Positions 45,322 to 57,210 of a stretch of 64,000 nt of DNA are shown here, piece after piece; position 1 is the stretch's first letter; the number at the start of each line of letters is the position of its first letter. The notes under the pieces were generated by a model. The model ran no database searches, was not told the origin of the DNA, and saw nothing but the letters and a program-made list of their open reading frames with translations. Position numbers and translations under genes: made by a program. The stretch spans positions 38,335,597 through 38,399,596 of the forward strand of contig CM053265.1 of assembly GCA_028583415.1 (NCBI GenBank), written 5' to 3'. This stretch comes from Protea cynaroides. Taxonomy: Eukaryota > Streptophyta > Magnoliopsida > Proteales > Proteaceae.

Positions 45322-47629
45322 TGTCACACCCCAATTCTGCACTACTCAGAATGATGTGATGAACCGCTAATAAACCAACGGTTCAACCAGGATCTCAATA
45401 GGCTATCCCCGCGTTATCCAAACTCACACACATCCATAATCATAATCAGAGTAAATACACAATAGCGGAAGTCTTATAATAACATGAACTGAGAAACTAA
45501 AATGATATTAATAATTTAATAGCAAATTATTCTGTTTTCAACTAAGACATAATTAATTATCAAATACATGTCTTAATAAATCCAATAAAGAAACCTATAA
45601 AATATCTAATCAAATACACACGAGTTGCACTCGCAAGAGGAGTCGTGTGTATCCACTTCAGCTTCAGCTTCCATTGCTGCCACGTTCCCGTACGCAGACC
45701 CATTTATATAGTCTTCAACGGTATAACCTGCATCATCAACTAAAAATATTCGACGTCGAGGGGTGAGCACACATCACGGCTCAGTGAGTAGCCAAAACAA
45801 TGCAACAATACATATGCATGCAAAATCAATTTATATCTTTGCTCTGGTATATAAGTTTGTAGTATGCAATAGAAAGGTTTAGGTAGCCAAAGGTCACGTT
45901 TATTGACCCCGCCTCTATACACGAGTGTGTGACATTACCCGAAGATCACGTTTATCGTCAACTCACATGCACCCAATCATGAACATTATATAACAAAGGT
46001 TACGTTTATTGTTATAAAGTGCCATACCAACACATAAGCCCCTGTTAGTGGGGGCTACAAACTGGGCTCGCAACTAACCAATCCTAATGCCAAAAAGTGT
46101 ATCCAAGGCCTCACCCTAGCATCCCTCAGGATGTCTATAGAGATAGAGCTAAGGCCCCCCGGTAGAGTCAGAGACTACAAGGACCGAGACCACCTCCCCT
46201 GATACTCTACAACATAATAGTTCTGCTAAAGTAATGACGATACGACGATGCTAATGCACAAAACTTGAGTTAGAGATAGAGCTAAAGTGCGGAGACCCGC
46301 CAAAGGTTAACGTTTATTGATGTTCTCATCACACCTCCCCTGATACTCGCTCGCATCAAGTATATCAACCACACACATACAAGCACATGCCTATTCCTAT
46401 CATCATCATCATCATCATGTTATAAATAATAAAGTAAATATGCATGAACAAGTAATAAAAATATTGGATGGCACGCTGTATGCACATTACAAACATATTT
46501 GCATAGAATCAAGCATGGCATAGGACTCAAGAAATAGAAAATAGTTTCTGTTATTAACCAATTTAGTTTGGAGTTCTGGTTCCTCACCTTAGCTTGATAA
46601 TAGATACTTTTCCAAGCTTTAGAATCACCTTTACAGTGTTATTATATTGCTAGAAGACCTAACAAAGTCAATAGAATTTAGTTAGAATTAATTCCAGATT
46701 TAAAAACCATGTTGTTAACTGAGGGTCGGAGGTAGGGTCGGAGTCATGATCGACCCTGGGAGCGACCCTCCCCAGATTCTGAACTTCCCGAACACTGAGG
46801 GTCGATGGTCAGGAACACCTAGGGTCGGATGGTCATTGACCCTCAGTGCGACCCTCTGTGCACTTTGGTCCAATTCCCTCTTTTAATCCATTCTTCGTGT
46901 TTGAAATCCTATGGCTTGCTCCTACATTCCATTCTACATGCATTCCATGGTCTGAAACCATGTATAACCCACCTAGATAGCTTTCACGCATTCTTCTATG
47001 GTTTTTCATGGAAACCTTACCATAGATTGATGGTTTGGGTTTCTCCGAGATGACACTCTCAACAATAACTAACCTAAAGTCTGTAAAAAACTCATGGAAT
47101 TAGTATCCATACCTGAGAAGATTACTTTTTCTCTAAAATTCTTCTCCTTTTTGCTAAGTTCTCTTCCTTGCCTTTCTTCTTCCTCTTTTCCTTCTCCTCT
47201 CTTTCTCTCAATTCAATTAGGGTTGTGAAAGGAGTGAAAGTGGCTTAGGAACGTCCTTTAAATAGAGTAGGAACATCCTAAATAAGTCCCATTGAGATTT
47301 GGAAAGAATCCCAATCGAAAATTAGGAAATTTCCTAATTTTATTTTCTTACGGCAACCGAGGGTCGATGGGAGGGTCGATGATCCCGTCGACCCTAAGGT
47401 CTTAAGCTGTCCGACCCTCCCTTCAAAACTGAGGGTCTGATTCTCTATTTTGGGAGGTCCGACCCTGCTTAGCTGGGTATGCGACCCTTCCCCTATTTTA
47501 AGTGTTTTTGGGTCAATTTGATACCTGGGATCTCGATCTCCTTCACGCTCTTGGTCCATTTGACTTGACCATGATGGGTAAACCTGGTTCAAGGTGGTAA
47601 GACCGGGTTAGATTAACACGGGTCTTACA
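45322..47629 (-). repeat. Element M1 3' LTR
   Basis: On the minus strand it runs TGTAAGACCC...TGTGACA. Both GGGTCGA clusters (47350-47510 and 46720-46860), the donor-like CAG|GTATGG (47113/47112) and the short conserved frame (45606-45740) are present. It is closest to the A0 LTR and to its partner at 54904. Confidence 0.9.
45606..45740 (-). CDS. Conserved short LTR frame (M1 3' LTR copy)
   Basis: 44 open codons: VDDAGYTVEDYINGSAYG and a CECNSCVFD-stop end. Confidence 0.45.
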   Translation of the reverse strand, partial: VDDAGYTVEDYINGSAYGNVAAMEAEAEVDTHDSSCECNSCVFD

Positions 47630-47639
47630 ACTCCCCCCA

Positions 47640-50600
47640 ACTTATAAAAATTTCGTCCTCGAAATTGTACGTACCTTCTGAATCAAATAAGTGAGGGTAT
47701 TGCTTTCGCATAGCATTTTCTTCTTCCCATGTAACTTCTTCCATGTCTCTACTTTTCCATGTCACCTTAACATAGTAGATATCTCTGTTGCGTAGACGTT
47801 GAACCTTTCGACTAGTGATTTCTGTTGGTGTTACTTCAAATGTCAAATCATTAGTCAATTCTGGCAAATCCACTGTCATAACATGCGTTGGGTCTTTGAC
47901 ATACTTCTTCAATAGGGAAATGTAAAATACGTCATGCACACTTGACATAGACGGTGGTAGTGCTAACTGATAAGCCACTTTTCCACGCTTAGCTAGAATT
48001 TCATACGGCCCGACATATCTTGGACTTAGTTTCCCTTTCTGTCCAAACCTCTTAAATCCTCGCATGGGCGATACCTTCAAAAATACTTTATCACCTACTG
48101 TGAACTCCAGATCTCTTCGTCGAGTATCTGCATATTGCTTCTAACGGTTTTGAGCTGTTCTCACTCTTTCCTTGATAATGTCGACCACTCGACAAGTTCC
48201 AAAACAAGGGAGTTTGACACTTCCGGCCATACAGTGCTTCATAAGGTGACATCTGTATAGTAGCCTGATAACTATTGTTATAAGCGAACTCGATCAGTGG
48301 TAATCTTTCATCCCATGATCCCTTGAAATCAATTACACATGCTCGTAGCATATCTTCTGGAATCTGAATTGTACGTTCCGACTGTCCATATGTCTGTGGG
48401 TGGAATGCAGTACTGAACTTCAACATTGTACCCATAGCCTTTTGCAATCCTTCCCAAAACTTGGAAGTAAATCGTGGATCTCTATCCGACACAATGCTTT
48501 CTGGAACACCATGTAATCGAACAATATTATCCATATACAGCTTCGCCAATCTTTCCAGTGTATACTGAGGTCGTATAGGTATGAATCGAGCTGTTTTAGT
48601 CAGACGGTCCACAATCACCCAAACTGCGTCAACTACTCGAGGAGTCAATGGTAGTCTTGTGACGAAGTCCATAGTGATGCAGTCCCATTTCCATGCTGGT
48701 TTCGGTAATGGCTGTAACAATCCTGCGGGTCTTTGTCGTTCAGCCTTTACTTTCTGACAATTTAGGCATTGAGACACGAACTTAGCTACATCTGCTTTCA
48801 TTCCCCTCCACCAATATAGTTTCTTTAGATCATGATACATTTTTGTACTTCCAGGATGTATCGAATAGATGGTGGTGTGGGCTTCCTTCATCGGTCGGTG
48901 TCTAATGTCCGCACTTTTCGTTTCGGTGCACATATTCTTCCTTTGTATCTCGGTACCCTTCGTCATCCAAGGTGAACTCAGGGTTGGTCCTACCTTTCTC
49001 AATATCTTTTTGTACTGTTCTCAGATAAGGATCTGCTTTGATAGCTGTCTTCACTTCATCCACTATATCCGGTATAATCTTCAATGCCACGAACATGTTC
49101 GAAAACCGATGAATAAACCCTTGGTTGGCTGATCCATCGTTGTATCTATCACATACTGCTCGCTGCCGTGATTGAATACCCTTCCGATAGTACACATTGC
49201 TACAATCGTGCTAACTTCTCCTTGTGATTTTATCATTGCTTTTCGGCTTAACGCATCCGCTACTACGTTTGCTTTTCCCGGATGATACTGGATATCACAA
49301 TCATAGTCTTTCAATAGTTCCAGCCATCTTCTCTGTCTCATATTCAACTCCTTCTGATTAAATAAATAAGTAAGACTTTTATGGTCCGACTTAATCTAAA
49401 ATTTCTCTCCTTATAAGTAATGTCTCCATATCTTGACCGCATGTACTACTGCCGCTAACTCCATATCATGAGTGGGGTAGTTTTTCTCATGTACCTTCAA
49501 CTGTCTTGAAGCATAAGCAATCACTTGCTCTCCTTGCATAAGCATACATCCTAGTCCCAGTCCCGACGCATCAGTGTATAAGGTAAACGTCTGTCCTGGA
49601 ATAGGAATAGTCAAAATCGGGGCGGATATCAATCTGGACTTCAATGTCTGGAAGCTCTTCTCACATTTATCCGTCCACACGAACTTTTCACCTTTCTTAG
49701 TCAAACTGGTGAGAGGTATGGCAATCCGAGAATAGTCTTTTACGAATCTCCGATAATAACCAGCTAGACCCAAAAAACTTCTGATTTTTGAAACGCTCTT
49801 TGGTGCTTCCCACTTCACAATAGCCTCAATCTTGCTGGGATCCACTTTGATTCCTTCAGCGGATACTACATGGCCTAGAAAGGCGACTTCCCTTAGCCAA
49901 AACTCGCACTTTGAAAATTTGGCATATAGCTTCTCTTTCCTTAAACGCTGTAGGGCTGCGTTTAGGTTCTTGATATGGGTTTCCTTGTCCTTAGAGTATA
50001 CCAATATATCATCAATGAATACTATAATCGACGTATCCAACATATCGTGGAAAACTCGGTTCATAAGTTCCATGAACGTTGCCGGTGCATTAGTTAATCC
50101 GAAAGACATAACCAAAAATTCATAATGTCCGTATCTGATCCTGAAAGCTGTCTTCGGAATATCACTTTCTTTAATCTTCAACTGATGATAGCCCGATCGA
50201 AGATCGATCTTAGAAAATACTTTCGCTCCTTGTAGCTGATCGAACAAGTCATCGATCCGAGGTAGTGGGTATCGATTCTTGATTGTCAATTTATTCAACT
50301 CCCGATAGTCGATGCATAATCGAACGCTACCATCCTTCTTCTTTACGAACAACACCGGTGCCCCCCACGGAGATATACTGGGTCGAATATAACCCTTGTC
50401 CAGCAGTTCTTGTAGTTGCACTTTTAATTCCTTCCGTTCAGTAGGAGCCATTCTATAAGGTGCTTTAGACACTGGTCCGGCTCCGGGTATAAGGTCTATC
50501 ACAAAATCCGTGGCTCGGTCGGGTGGTAATCCGGGTAGTTCCTCCAGAAATACGTCAGGATATTCCCGCACGACATCAATATCTTCCATTTGTGGCGCTT

Positions 50601-51070
50601 CCTTGGTTAGGTCGACCATGGATACTAGATACCTGATTGCCCCCTTCTCAAGGCACTTCTTAGCCTTTAGGGCTAAAAGTATGAGCTTGCGTCTCCGGGG
50701 AAGTTTGGTTCCCGAGAAACTTAATTCTGCTCCTTCTTTGTTTTTGAATGTTATCTTCTTTTCGGCGCAAAATAGATTTGCAGAATGCCGAGCTAACCAG
50801 TCCATTCCCAAGATGACATCAAAGTCTGCCATCTCAAGTTGTATCAAGGTTGCATCTAAGGTCTTCTCTCCAATGAGAACTGGACATGGTCCATAACCTT
50901 TCTCTAGTTCCACTTCTAACCCCATCGGTGATCGTACAAGTAATTTTTAGTCTAATGTTTTGATGGAAAAGTTTATCTTCTTTCCGAATGACACAGATAT
51001 AAAGGAATGAGTAGCTCCTGAATCAAAGAGTACTCTGGCTGGTACGCCATTTATAGGTACAATACCTGTG
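47640..51070 (-). pseudogene. Element M1 pol: protease, RT, RNase H, integrase, chromodomain-like tail
   Basis: Read on the minus strand. The protease has LFDSGATHSFIS (about 51030). A 504-codon open stretch (50925-49411) spans protease end, RT (SPWGAPVLFVKKKDGSVRL, IDLRSGYHQLKI, FIDDILVYSK) and most of RNase H (LYTDASGLGLG). Stops follow at HYL and KF (about 49410-49390), and frameshifts at about 49195, 48950 and 48200. Integrase shows CLNCQKVKAERQ, WDCITMDFVTRLP and VSDRDPRFTSKFW. The end has YYVKVTWKSRDMEEVTWEEE and FEDEIFIS, typical of a Tekay-type pol end. A stop in the protease lies near 50948. Confidence 0.92.
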
Positions 51071-52380
51071 ATTTATCTTTACTTAGTCTACATGCTCATT
51101 CAATGTAATTATAACTTTAAAAGTTTCAGTCATACCTGTGACCACATCGGGTGATGCGGCCGCATCCTCGGATGTAACAGCATATACACAGTCCTGATGG
51201 AATTGCTTCTTGGGCTTAGGGCACTCCCTTGCCATATGTCCCGGTTGGTTGCAGTTAAAACACTTCAGGACTTCAGAATTTGGCTTCGGCTGAGGTTGAG
51301 CTGCTGGAGTAGTCTTGGTTGCAGCAGTAAAATTCTAAGGACGGAAAGGCTTATATGTCATGTTATTGCCTCCGTTGTAAGAATTTCCGGCTGACCTTTT
51401 GATGCCTCTGTTTTGAGTAAAATAACTCTCCTTTTGGCTCGATTCTATAACTCGAGCAATCTGGACAGCTTCATTATAAATTCTCTTTTCTAAGCCCAGA
51501 ACATGTTCTCTGATGTTTCCTCTCAGTCCCGTGACAAACCTACGGGTTTTAGTTTTTTCTTCTTGCATACTCAGTGGTGCGAAGAAAAACAGCTCTTCAT
51601 AACGCTGTTGGTACGCATCCACTGACATCTGTCCCTGATAAAGACTCAGGAACTCCTTCTCCATCGAATCTCTGAAGCTCCGTGGAAAATATTTCTCAAA
51701 GAAGGCTTCTTTATACATATAGCCCATGTCAGTAGGGCGTGCTTGGTCAGTAAATATGCCTTCGTGGATTTCCACCAATGATGTGCGTCGCCCTTGAGCA
51801 TGAAGGTGGTGCATAGTACTTTCTCTTCCTCTGTGATAGTTATCATGAGGAAATTTCTCTCCATCTCGTCTATCCAGTGTACTGGCCACAACGGATCAGA
51901 CGGTTTGCCGTTGAATTCCTTGGGTTTCATCTTCAAAAATCTCTCCACTAGTCGAGAGTGGTCCAGCTGATTTTGGGGGTTTGCCCCAAACATATAGGGT
52001 GGATACTGGTAATTCCCTTGAGCTGCTTCTGGAACCTACACTAGAATCTGTGCAGCCGGTTGCTGAGGTGTCTGAGGAGCTGGGTGGTTACCCACCGGTG
52101 CTGCACTGGCTTGTCTTGTGTACATGGGTGCAGCCTGAGTGGCTTGAAACATTATTCCCATGGCAACCTGCATCTGAGCCTGCGCGTGTTGCATCTACTA
52201 CAGCTGCTGTGCCAAATTCATCACCACGGTTGTTAGCTCTGGTGGTGGAGGTGGCAAATTTGTAGGGTTTGCCGGTTCTAGATTACCCGGTGCATAGTTA
52301 TTTTCTTGACTAGTCTCCTCCATGGGTGGTGGTGGTGGGACTGCATTTCGGGTCTGTCGGGTCACCCTACGTCCAGACAT
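51071..52380 (-). pseudogene. Element M1 gag
   Basis: ATG at 52380 gives MSGRRVTRQTRNAVPPPPP, then a Gln/Ala/Pro-rich stretch, the gag core (FLKMKPKEFNGKPSDPLWPV, KGDAHHWWKS, FFEKYFPRSFRDSMEKEFLS), and a zinc knuckle C-FN-C-NQPG-H-MARE-C at about 51265-51225. Two stops and at least one frameshift (about 51850-51700) break it. Gag assembles the particle and the knuckle binds RNA. It is divergent from the antisense ORF, with the motif array between. Confidence 0.88.
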
Positions 52381-52514
52381 AATTCTCTTCTATGGTTTTT
52401 GGTGCATGAAAATCATCAAAATAGGTGAGAAGTCATTTATATTTCATGTAGGCACGCTAACCAATAATCAATTCCAATTCTAGCTCATTCTATAAAAAAA
52501 TACTGTCTTTTCTA

Positions 52515-52735
52515 TGCAGGGTCGATGGTGAGGGTCGATGGTATGTCCGACCCTTGGTATCCGACCCTGGGAATGACCTATTCTTCCCGAGAGCTGAGGG
52601 TCGATGCGAGGGTCGATGGGTATCCGACCCTCAGTTTCGACCCTTCATTTTATGTCAGATTCTTGAGAACCGAGGGTCGATGGGAGGGTCGATTAGAGGG
52701 TCGATTGTGCTAGTCGAATTGTTTGACCCTCGGAC
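52515..52735. promoter_or_regulatory. GGGTCGA/TCGACCC array between gag and aORF (M1 copy)
   Basis: It contains GGGTCGATGG twice in a row at 52520, then TCCGACCC, GGGTCGATGCGAGGGTCGAT and GGGTCGATTAGAGGGTCGAT. It lies 135 bp from the gag ATG on one side and about 150 bp from the aORF donor on the other. Confidence 0.5.
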
Positions 52736-52887
52736 CAAAAGTCAGATTTTTAAGATCCGATTCTGGGTCATTTCTTATTATTTTCCTCCCGTTTCGACTC
52801 GCCTCTCCACTCTGAGTTGCTACAGTGCTACTCCACTGTTGTTGGTCGATTTTAGTCCGAATTTCGACGTCCACGTCATCCATACAG

Positions 52888-53329
52888 GTATGTTCTCTCA
52901 TTTTTACCTGTTTTTAGGTTTTCTTTTCTAGGTTTTCGTCCATTTAACTCGTATTTTTCAAATTAAACTTTTTCCAATCGTAAAAATTTGATTTTTATTG
53001 GGGGCTTTTGTTATTGGTGTCTCGAGGAACGAAAGCCCTAAAAAAGTTTTGAGTTTCATCGGTTGGTTATCGAGAAACTTGAAATTTTCTCTTTTTGCCC
53101 TAATTTGTCGACATTTTCAATTTTTCTTGAATTTCTTCAAATTGGACATCGTCAGTTAAAATTTCCTACTGTATGTGGGTTGTAGGATGTATTTTAACCT
53201 ACATAAGTTCTCATGCCCACTTGTATGGTGAGAAATGGGGCTTTATGTCAACTTACGTCGTTTATTAAATCAATTTTCGGATTTTTATCCTATTAACTCC
53301 TTGTTTTCCTTCTCTTTCTTACTTTGCAG
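52888..53329 (+). other. 5'-UTR intron of the aORF (M1 copy)
   Basis: The donor is CATACAG|GTATGTT and the acceptor CTTACTTTGCAG|ATACC, five bases before the ATG. The length is 442 bp, as in C. A thymine-rich stretch and a GGGGGCTTTTGTTATTGGTG block are shared by the C, M1 and M2 copies. Confidence 0.65.
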
Positions 53330-53334
53330 ATACC

Positions 53335-54627
53335 ATGGCTCGTACCAAGGTACCCCGAGTTCGTGATCCCCTTCGCTTTCGTTCCAATGAAGCCGAGGCA
53401 CGGTATGCTGACTATGCCCGTAAGAAGGTTGAGGGTGGTCGTATGGTGAACTTGGCTGAGTTAGCCGTGTTCAACGTAGAGGGAGCCTTTGGTGACATGG
53501 GGTGGCTTCCTGTCATTACATACGATGCGCCAGTTCTATTGTAATCTCCAGGTGGTGGGGAATTACAATGACGTTGAGCATGGTTAGGAGTTGCGCATCA
53601 CTAGCTACGTCAAAGGGGTAGATATCTCTTTCAACTATCGGCAGCTGGCGAACTTGTTGGGCATTCCCTAAGATGGCCCCATGGTGTACTGTACGCCTGG
53701 AGAGCCACAGTTTGTTGAGATGGAGAAGAGGGCAGAGATCGATAATCAGTTGCTCCGTCCTGATCGTTGGCAGATGAGAGCTTGTTATCTGCGTCCAGCT
53801 CCACGGGTCTTCTGCAAGATTATCCAGCATAATCGGATTCTGCAGAGTGGGCACTATGAGAGGGTTTCTCAGCTGACCCAGTTCCTGATTTACAGTATCT
53901 GCACTCGCCAGCCCGTCTGCCTTCCATACATCATCATGCGGACTATGATTAGTGCCACATTGTCCGGTCATAGGGGTAATCTACCCTATGGATGCATGAT
54001 TACAGTCCTGCTGACCCGTCTAGGGGTTGACCTGGTAGATGAGAAGATTCAGGAGAAGACCTTCTCGTCGCCTCTAGATTGGGAGGCAATCTGCAAGATG
54101 GGTATGCGGGATGCCCAGGTTAGTGATGAGGAGAGGAACTCGATGGTGCGCCCTCACACTCGTGTTAAGATGGCTGACGCTGAGGCTGCTGCTGCCGCTG
54201 CTAGAGCTCATGTGGATCCCGTCGACGATGATGACCGCATGTATATGGATGTTGACGCGATACCACCGCCTTCACCTACGCATGCGGCTGGTGTTGGTAC
54301 TCCTTCTGCGGCGGATCCTGTACCTGAGACTGGTCCTTCTTATGCGGCTGGTCCTTCATGCCCACCTACTGATATGATGGAGATGCTGCAGGAGATCAGG
54401 GAGGCTCAGCACAGATCTGATCTGAGAATGGAGGAGTTGCTAGACACTCAGCGTATGAGGTGGATGAGCTGTTATCGGTCCAGCGGGCGACTGATAGGAG
54501 GGTAGTCGATCTTGCAGCTAGTCTCCAGACGACCCAGACCCAGGTGGCCTGGTTGACTAGGGTCTATGCTGAGGACTATGACCGAGATCGTGAGGCCCCG
54601 CCTCCTCCTTCGCCTCCAGCTTCTTGA
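53335..54627 (+). pseudogene. Element M1 antisense ORF, broken
   Basis: It starts MARTKVPRVRDPLRFRSNEA and follows the intact C copy to the same end (EAPPPPSPPAS). Lesions: a loss of about 24 bp at 53525 with frameshift, TAG at about 53587, TAA at about 53669, and a frameshift near 54455. It is open from 53681 to 54505 (274 codons), including PLDWEAICKMGMRDAQVSD. The C-terminal 14-residue repeat has three units here against five in C. Confidence 0.85.
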
Positions 54628-54888
54628 TTGTACTTTATTTTCTTGTACTACAGAGTAACTGTCCGGGTTGTGGACTGTACTCTGCTTTAGTTATGTATTT
54701 ACATTTTGTTTCTCTCACTCATTGTATGTAACTTGTTTTCCCTTTAATAGATGCATTATTCTCTTTTTAAATTTGGTCTCAATCATCACTTGTGCTTACA
54801 GTGTGTTTGTATTATAGCTTTTAATTTATCCTCTCTCAGTTCACTATTGTCTTGAATGTATGCTAGTTCAGCGGACAAGGCCTGAGAT

Positions 54889-54903
54889 GCTCTGATACCA
54901 AGT
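54889..54903 (-). other. Primer-binding site of M1
   Basis: CTCTGATACCAAG on the plus strand is the reverse of the tRNA-iMet site and abuts the LTR end at 54904. Confidence 0.85.
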
Positions 54904-57210
54904 TGTCACACCCCAATTCTGCACTATTCAGAATGATGTGATGAACCGCTAATAAACCAACGGTTCAACCAGGATCTCAATAGGCTATCCCCGCGTTATC
55001 CAAACTCACACACATCCATATTCATAATCAGAGTAAATACACAATAGCGGAAGTTTTATAATAACATGAACTGAGAAACTAAAATGATATTAATAATTTA
55101 ATAGTAAATTATTTTGTTTTCAACTAAGACATAATTAATTATCAAATACATGTCTTAATAAATCCAACAAAGAAACCTATAAAATATCTAATCAAATACA
55201 CACGAGTTGCACTCGCAAGAGGAGTCGTGTGTATCCACTTCAGCTTCAGCTTCCATTGCTGCCACGTTCCCGTACGCAGACGCATTCATATAGTCTTCAA
55301 TGGTATAACCTGCATCATCAACTAAAAATATTCGACGTCGAGGGGTGAGCACACATCACGACTCAGTGAGTAGCCAAAACAATGCAACAATACATATGCA
55401 TGCAAAATCAATTTATATCTTTGGTCTGGTATATAAGTTTGCAGTATGCAATAGAAAGGTTTAGGTAGCCAAAGGTCGCGTTTATTGACCCCGCCTCTAT
55501 ACACGAGTGTGTGACGTTACCCGAAGATCACGTTTATCGTCAACTCACATGCACCCAATCATGAACATTATATAACAAAGGTTATGTTTATTGCTATATA
55601 GGGCCATACCAACACGTAAGCCCCTGTTAGCGAGGGCTACAAACTGGGCTCGCAACTAACCAATCCTAATGCCAAAAAGTGTATCCAAGGCCTCACCCCA
55701 GCATCCCTCAGAATGTCCATAGAGATAGAGCTAAGGCCCCCCGGTAGAGTCAGAGACTACAAGGACCGAGACCACCTCCCCTGATACTCTACAACATAAT
55801 AGTTCTGCTAAAGTAATGGCGATACGACGATGCTAATGCACAAGACTTGAGTTAGAGATGGAGCTAAAGTGCTGAGACCCGCCAAAGGTTAACGTTTATT
55901 GACGTTCTCATCACACCTCCCCTGATACTCGCTCGCATCAAGTACATCAACCACACACATACAAGCACATGCCTATTCCTAGCATCATCATCATCATCAT
56001 GTTATAAAAAATAAAGTAAATATGCATGAACAAGTAATAGAAATATTGGATGGCACGCTGTATGCACATTACAAACATATTCACATAGAATCAAGCATGG
56101 CATAGGACTCAAGAAATAGAAAACAGTTTATCTTATTAACCATTTTAGTTTGGAGTTCTGGTTCCTCACCTTGGCTTGCTAATAGATACTTTTCCAAGCT
56201 TTAGAATTACCTTTACAGTGTTATTATATTGCTAGAAGACCTAACAAAGTCAATAGAATTTAATTAGAATTAATTACAGATTTAAAAACCATGTGGTTAA
56301 GTGAGGGTCGGAGGTAGGGTCGGAGTCCTGATCTACCCTGGGTGCGACCCTCCCCAGATTCTGAACTTCCCGAACACTGAGGGTCGATGATCAGGAACAC
56401 CTAGGGTCGGATGGTTATCGACCCTCAGTGTGACCCTCTGTGCACTTTGGTCCAATTCCCTCTTTTAATCCATTCTTCGTGTTTGAAATCCTATGGCTTG
56501 CTCCTATATTCCATTCTACATGCATTTCATGGTCTGAAACCATGTATAACCCACCTAGATAGCTTTCACGCATTCTTCTATGGTTTTCCATGGAAACCTA
56601 ACCATAGATTGATGGTTTGGGTTTCTCCGAGATCACACTCTCAACAATAACTAACCTAAAGTCTGTAGAAACTCATGGAATTAGTATCCATACCTGAGAA
56701 GATTACTTTTTCTCTGAAATTCTTCTCCTTTTTGCTAAGTTCTCTTCCTTGCCATTCTTCTTCCTCTTTTCCTTCTCCTCTCTTTCTCTCAATTCAATTA
56801 GGGTTGTGAAAGGAGTAAAAGTGGCTTAGGAACGTCCTTTAAATAGAATAGGAACATCCTAAATAAGTCCCATTGAGATTTGGAAAGAATCCCGATCGAA
56901 AATTAAGAAATTTCCTAATTTTATTTTCTTACGGAAACCGAGGGTCGATGGGAGGGTCAATGATCCCGTCGATCCTAGGGTCTTAAGCTGTCCGACCCTC
57001 CTTTCAAAACTGAGGGTCTGACTCTTTGTTTTGGGAGGTCCGACTCTGCTTAGCTAGGTATGCGACCCTTTCCCTATTTTAAGTATTTTTGGGTCAATTT
57101 GATACCTGGGATCTCGATCTCTTTCACGCCCTTGGTCCATTTGACTCAACCATGATGGGTAAACCTGGTTCAAGGTGATAAGACCGGGTTAGATTGACCC
57201 GGGTCTTACA
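54904..57210 (-). repeat. Element M1 5' LTR
   Basis: It is a close copy of 45322-47629 with all the same parts. It starts TGTAAGACCC at 57210 and ends TGTGACA at 54904. The donor-like CAG|GTATGG lies at 56694/56693. Confidence 0.9.
55188..55322 (-). CDS. Conserved short LTR frame (M1 5' LTR copy)
   Basis: 44 open codons, VDDAGYTIEDYMNASAYG to CECNSCVFD-stop. Confidence 0.45.
   Translation of the reverse strand, partial: VDDAGYTIEDYMNASAYGNVAAMEAEAEVDTHDSSCECNSCVFD

Larger units (their letters stand above)
45322..57210 (-). mobile_element. Element M1: full-length Tekay-like Ty3/Gypsy retrotransposon with antisense ORF
   Basis: This is the most complete element here, 11.9 kb. In its own direction the order is: 5' LTR (57210-54904), PBS, antisense ORF, motif array, gag (from 52380), protease-RT-RNase H-integrase-chromodomain-like tail, polypurine tract, 3' LTR (47629-45322). 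The target duplication is CAGGT (57211) and TAGGT (45317), inside the integrase of M2. The LTRs are very similar, so insertion was fairly recent, but gag, pol and aORF all have stops or frameshifts. Confidence 0.92.

Noticed and set aside
48869..50896. Plus-strand frames of 87-128 codons inside M1 pol, and similar frames opposite A1 and M2 pol
   Set aside because: They mirror the conserved pol codons on the opposite strand and have no independent support.
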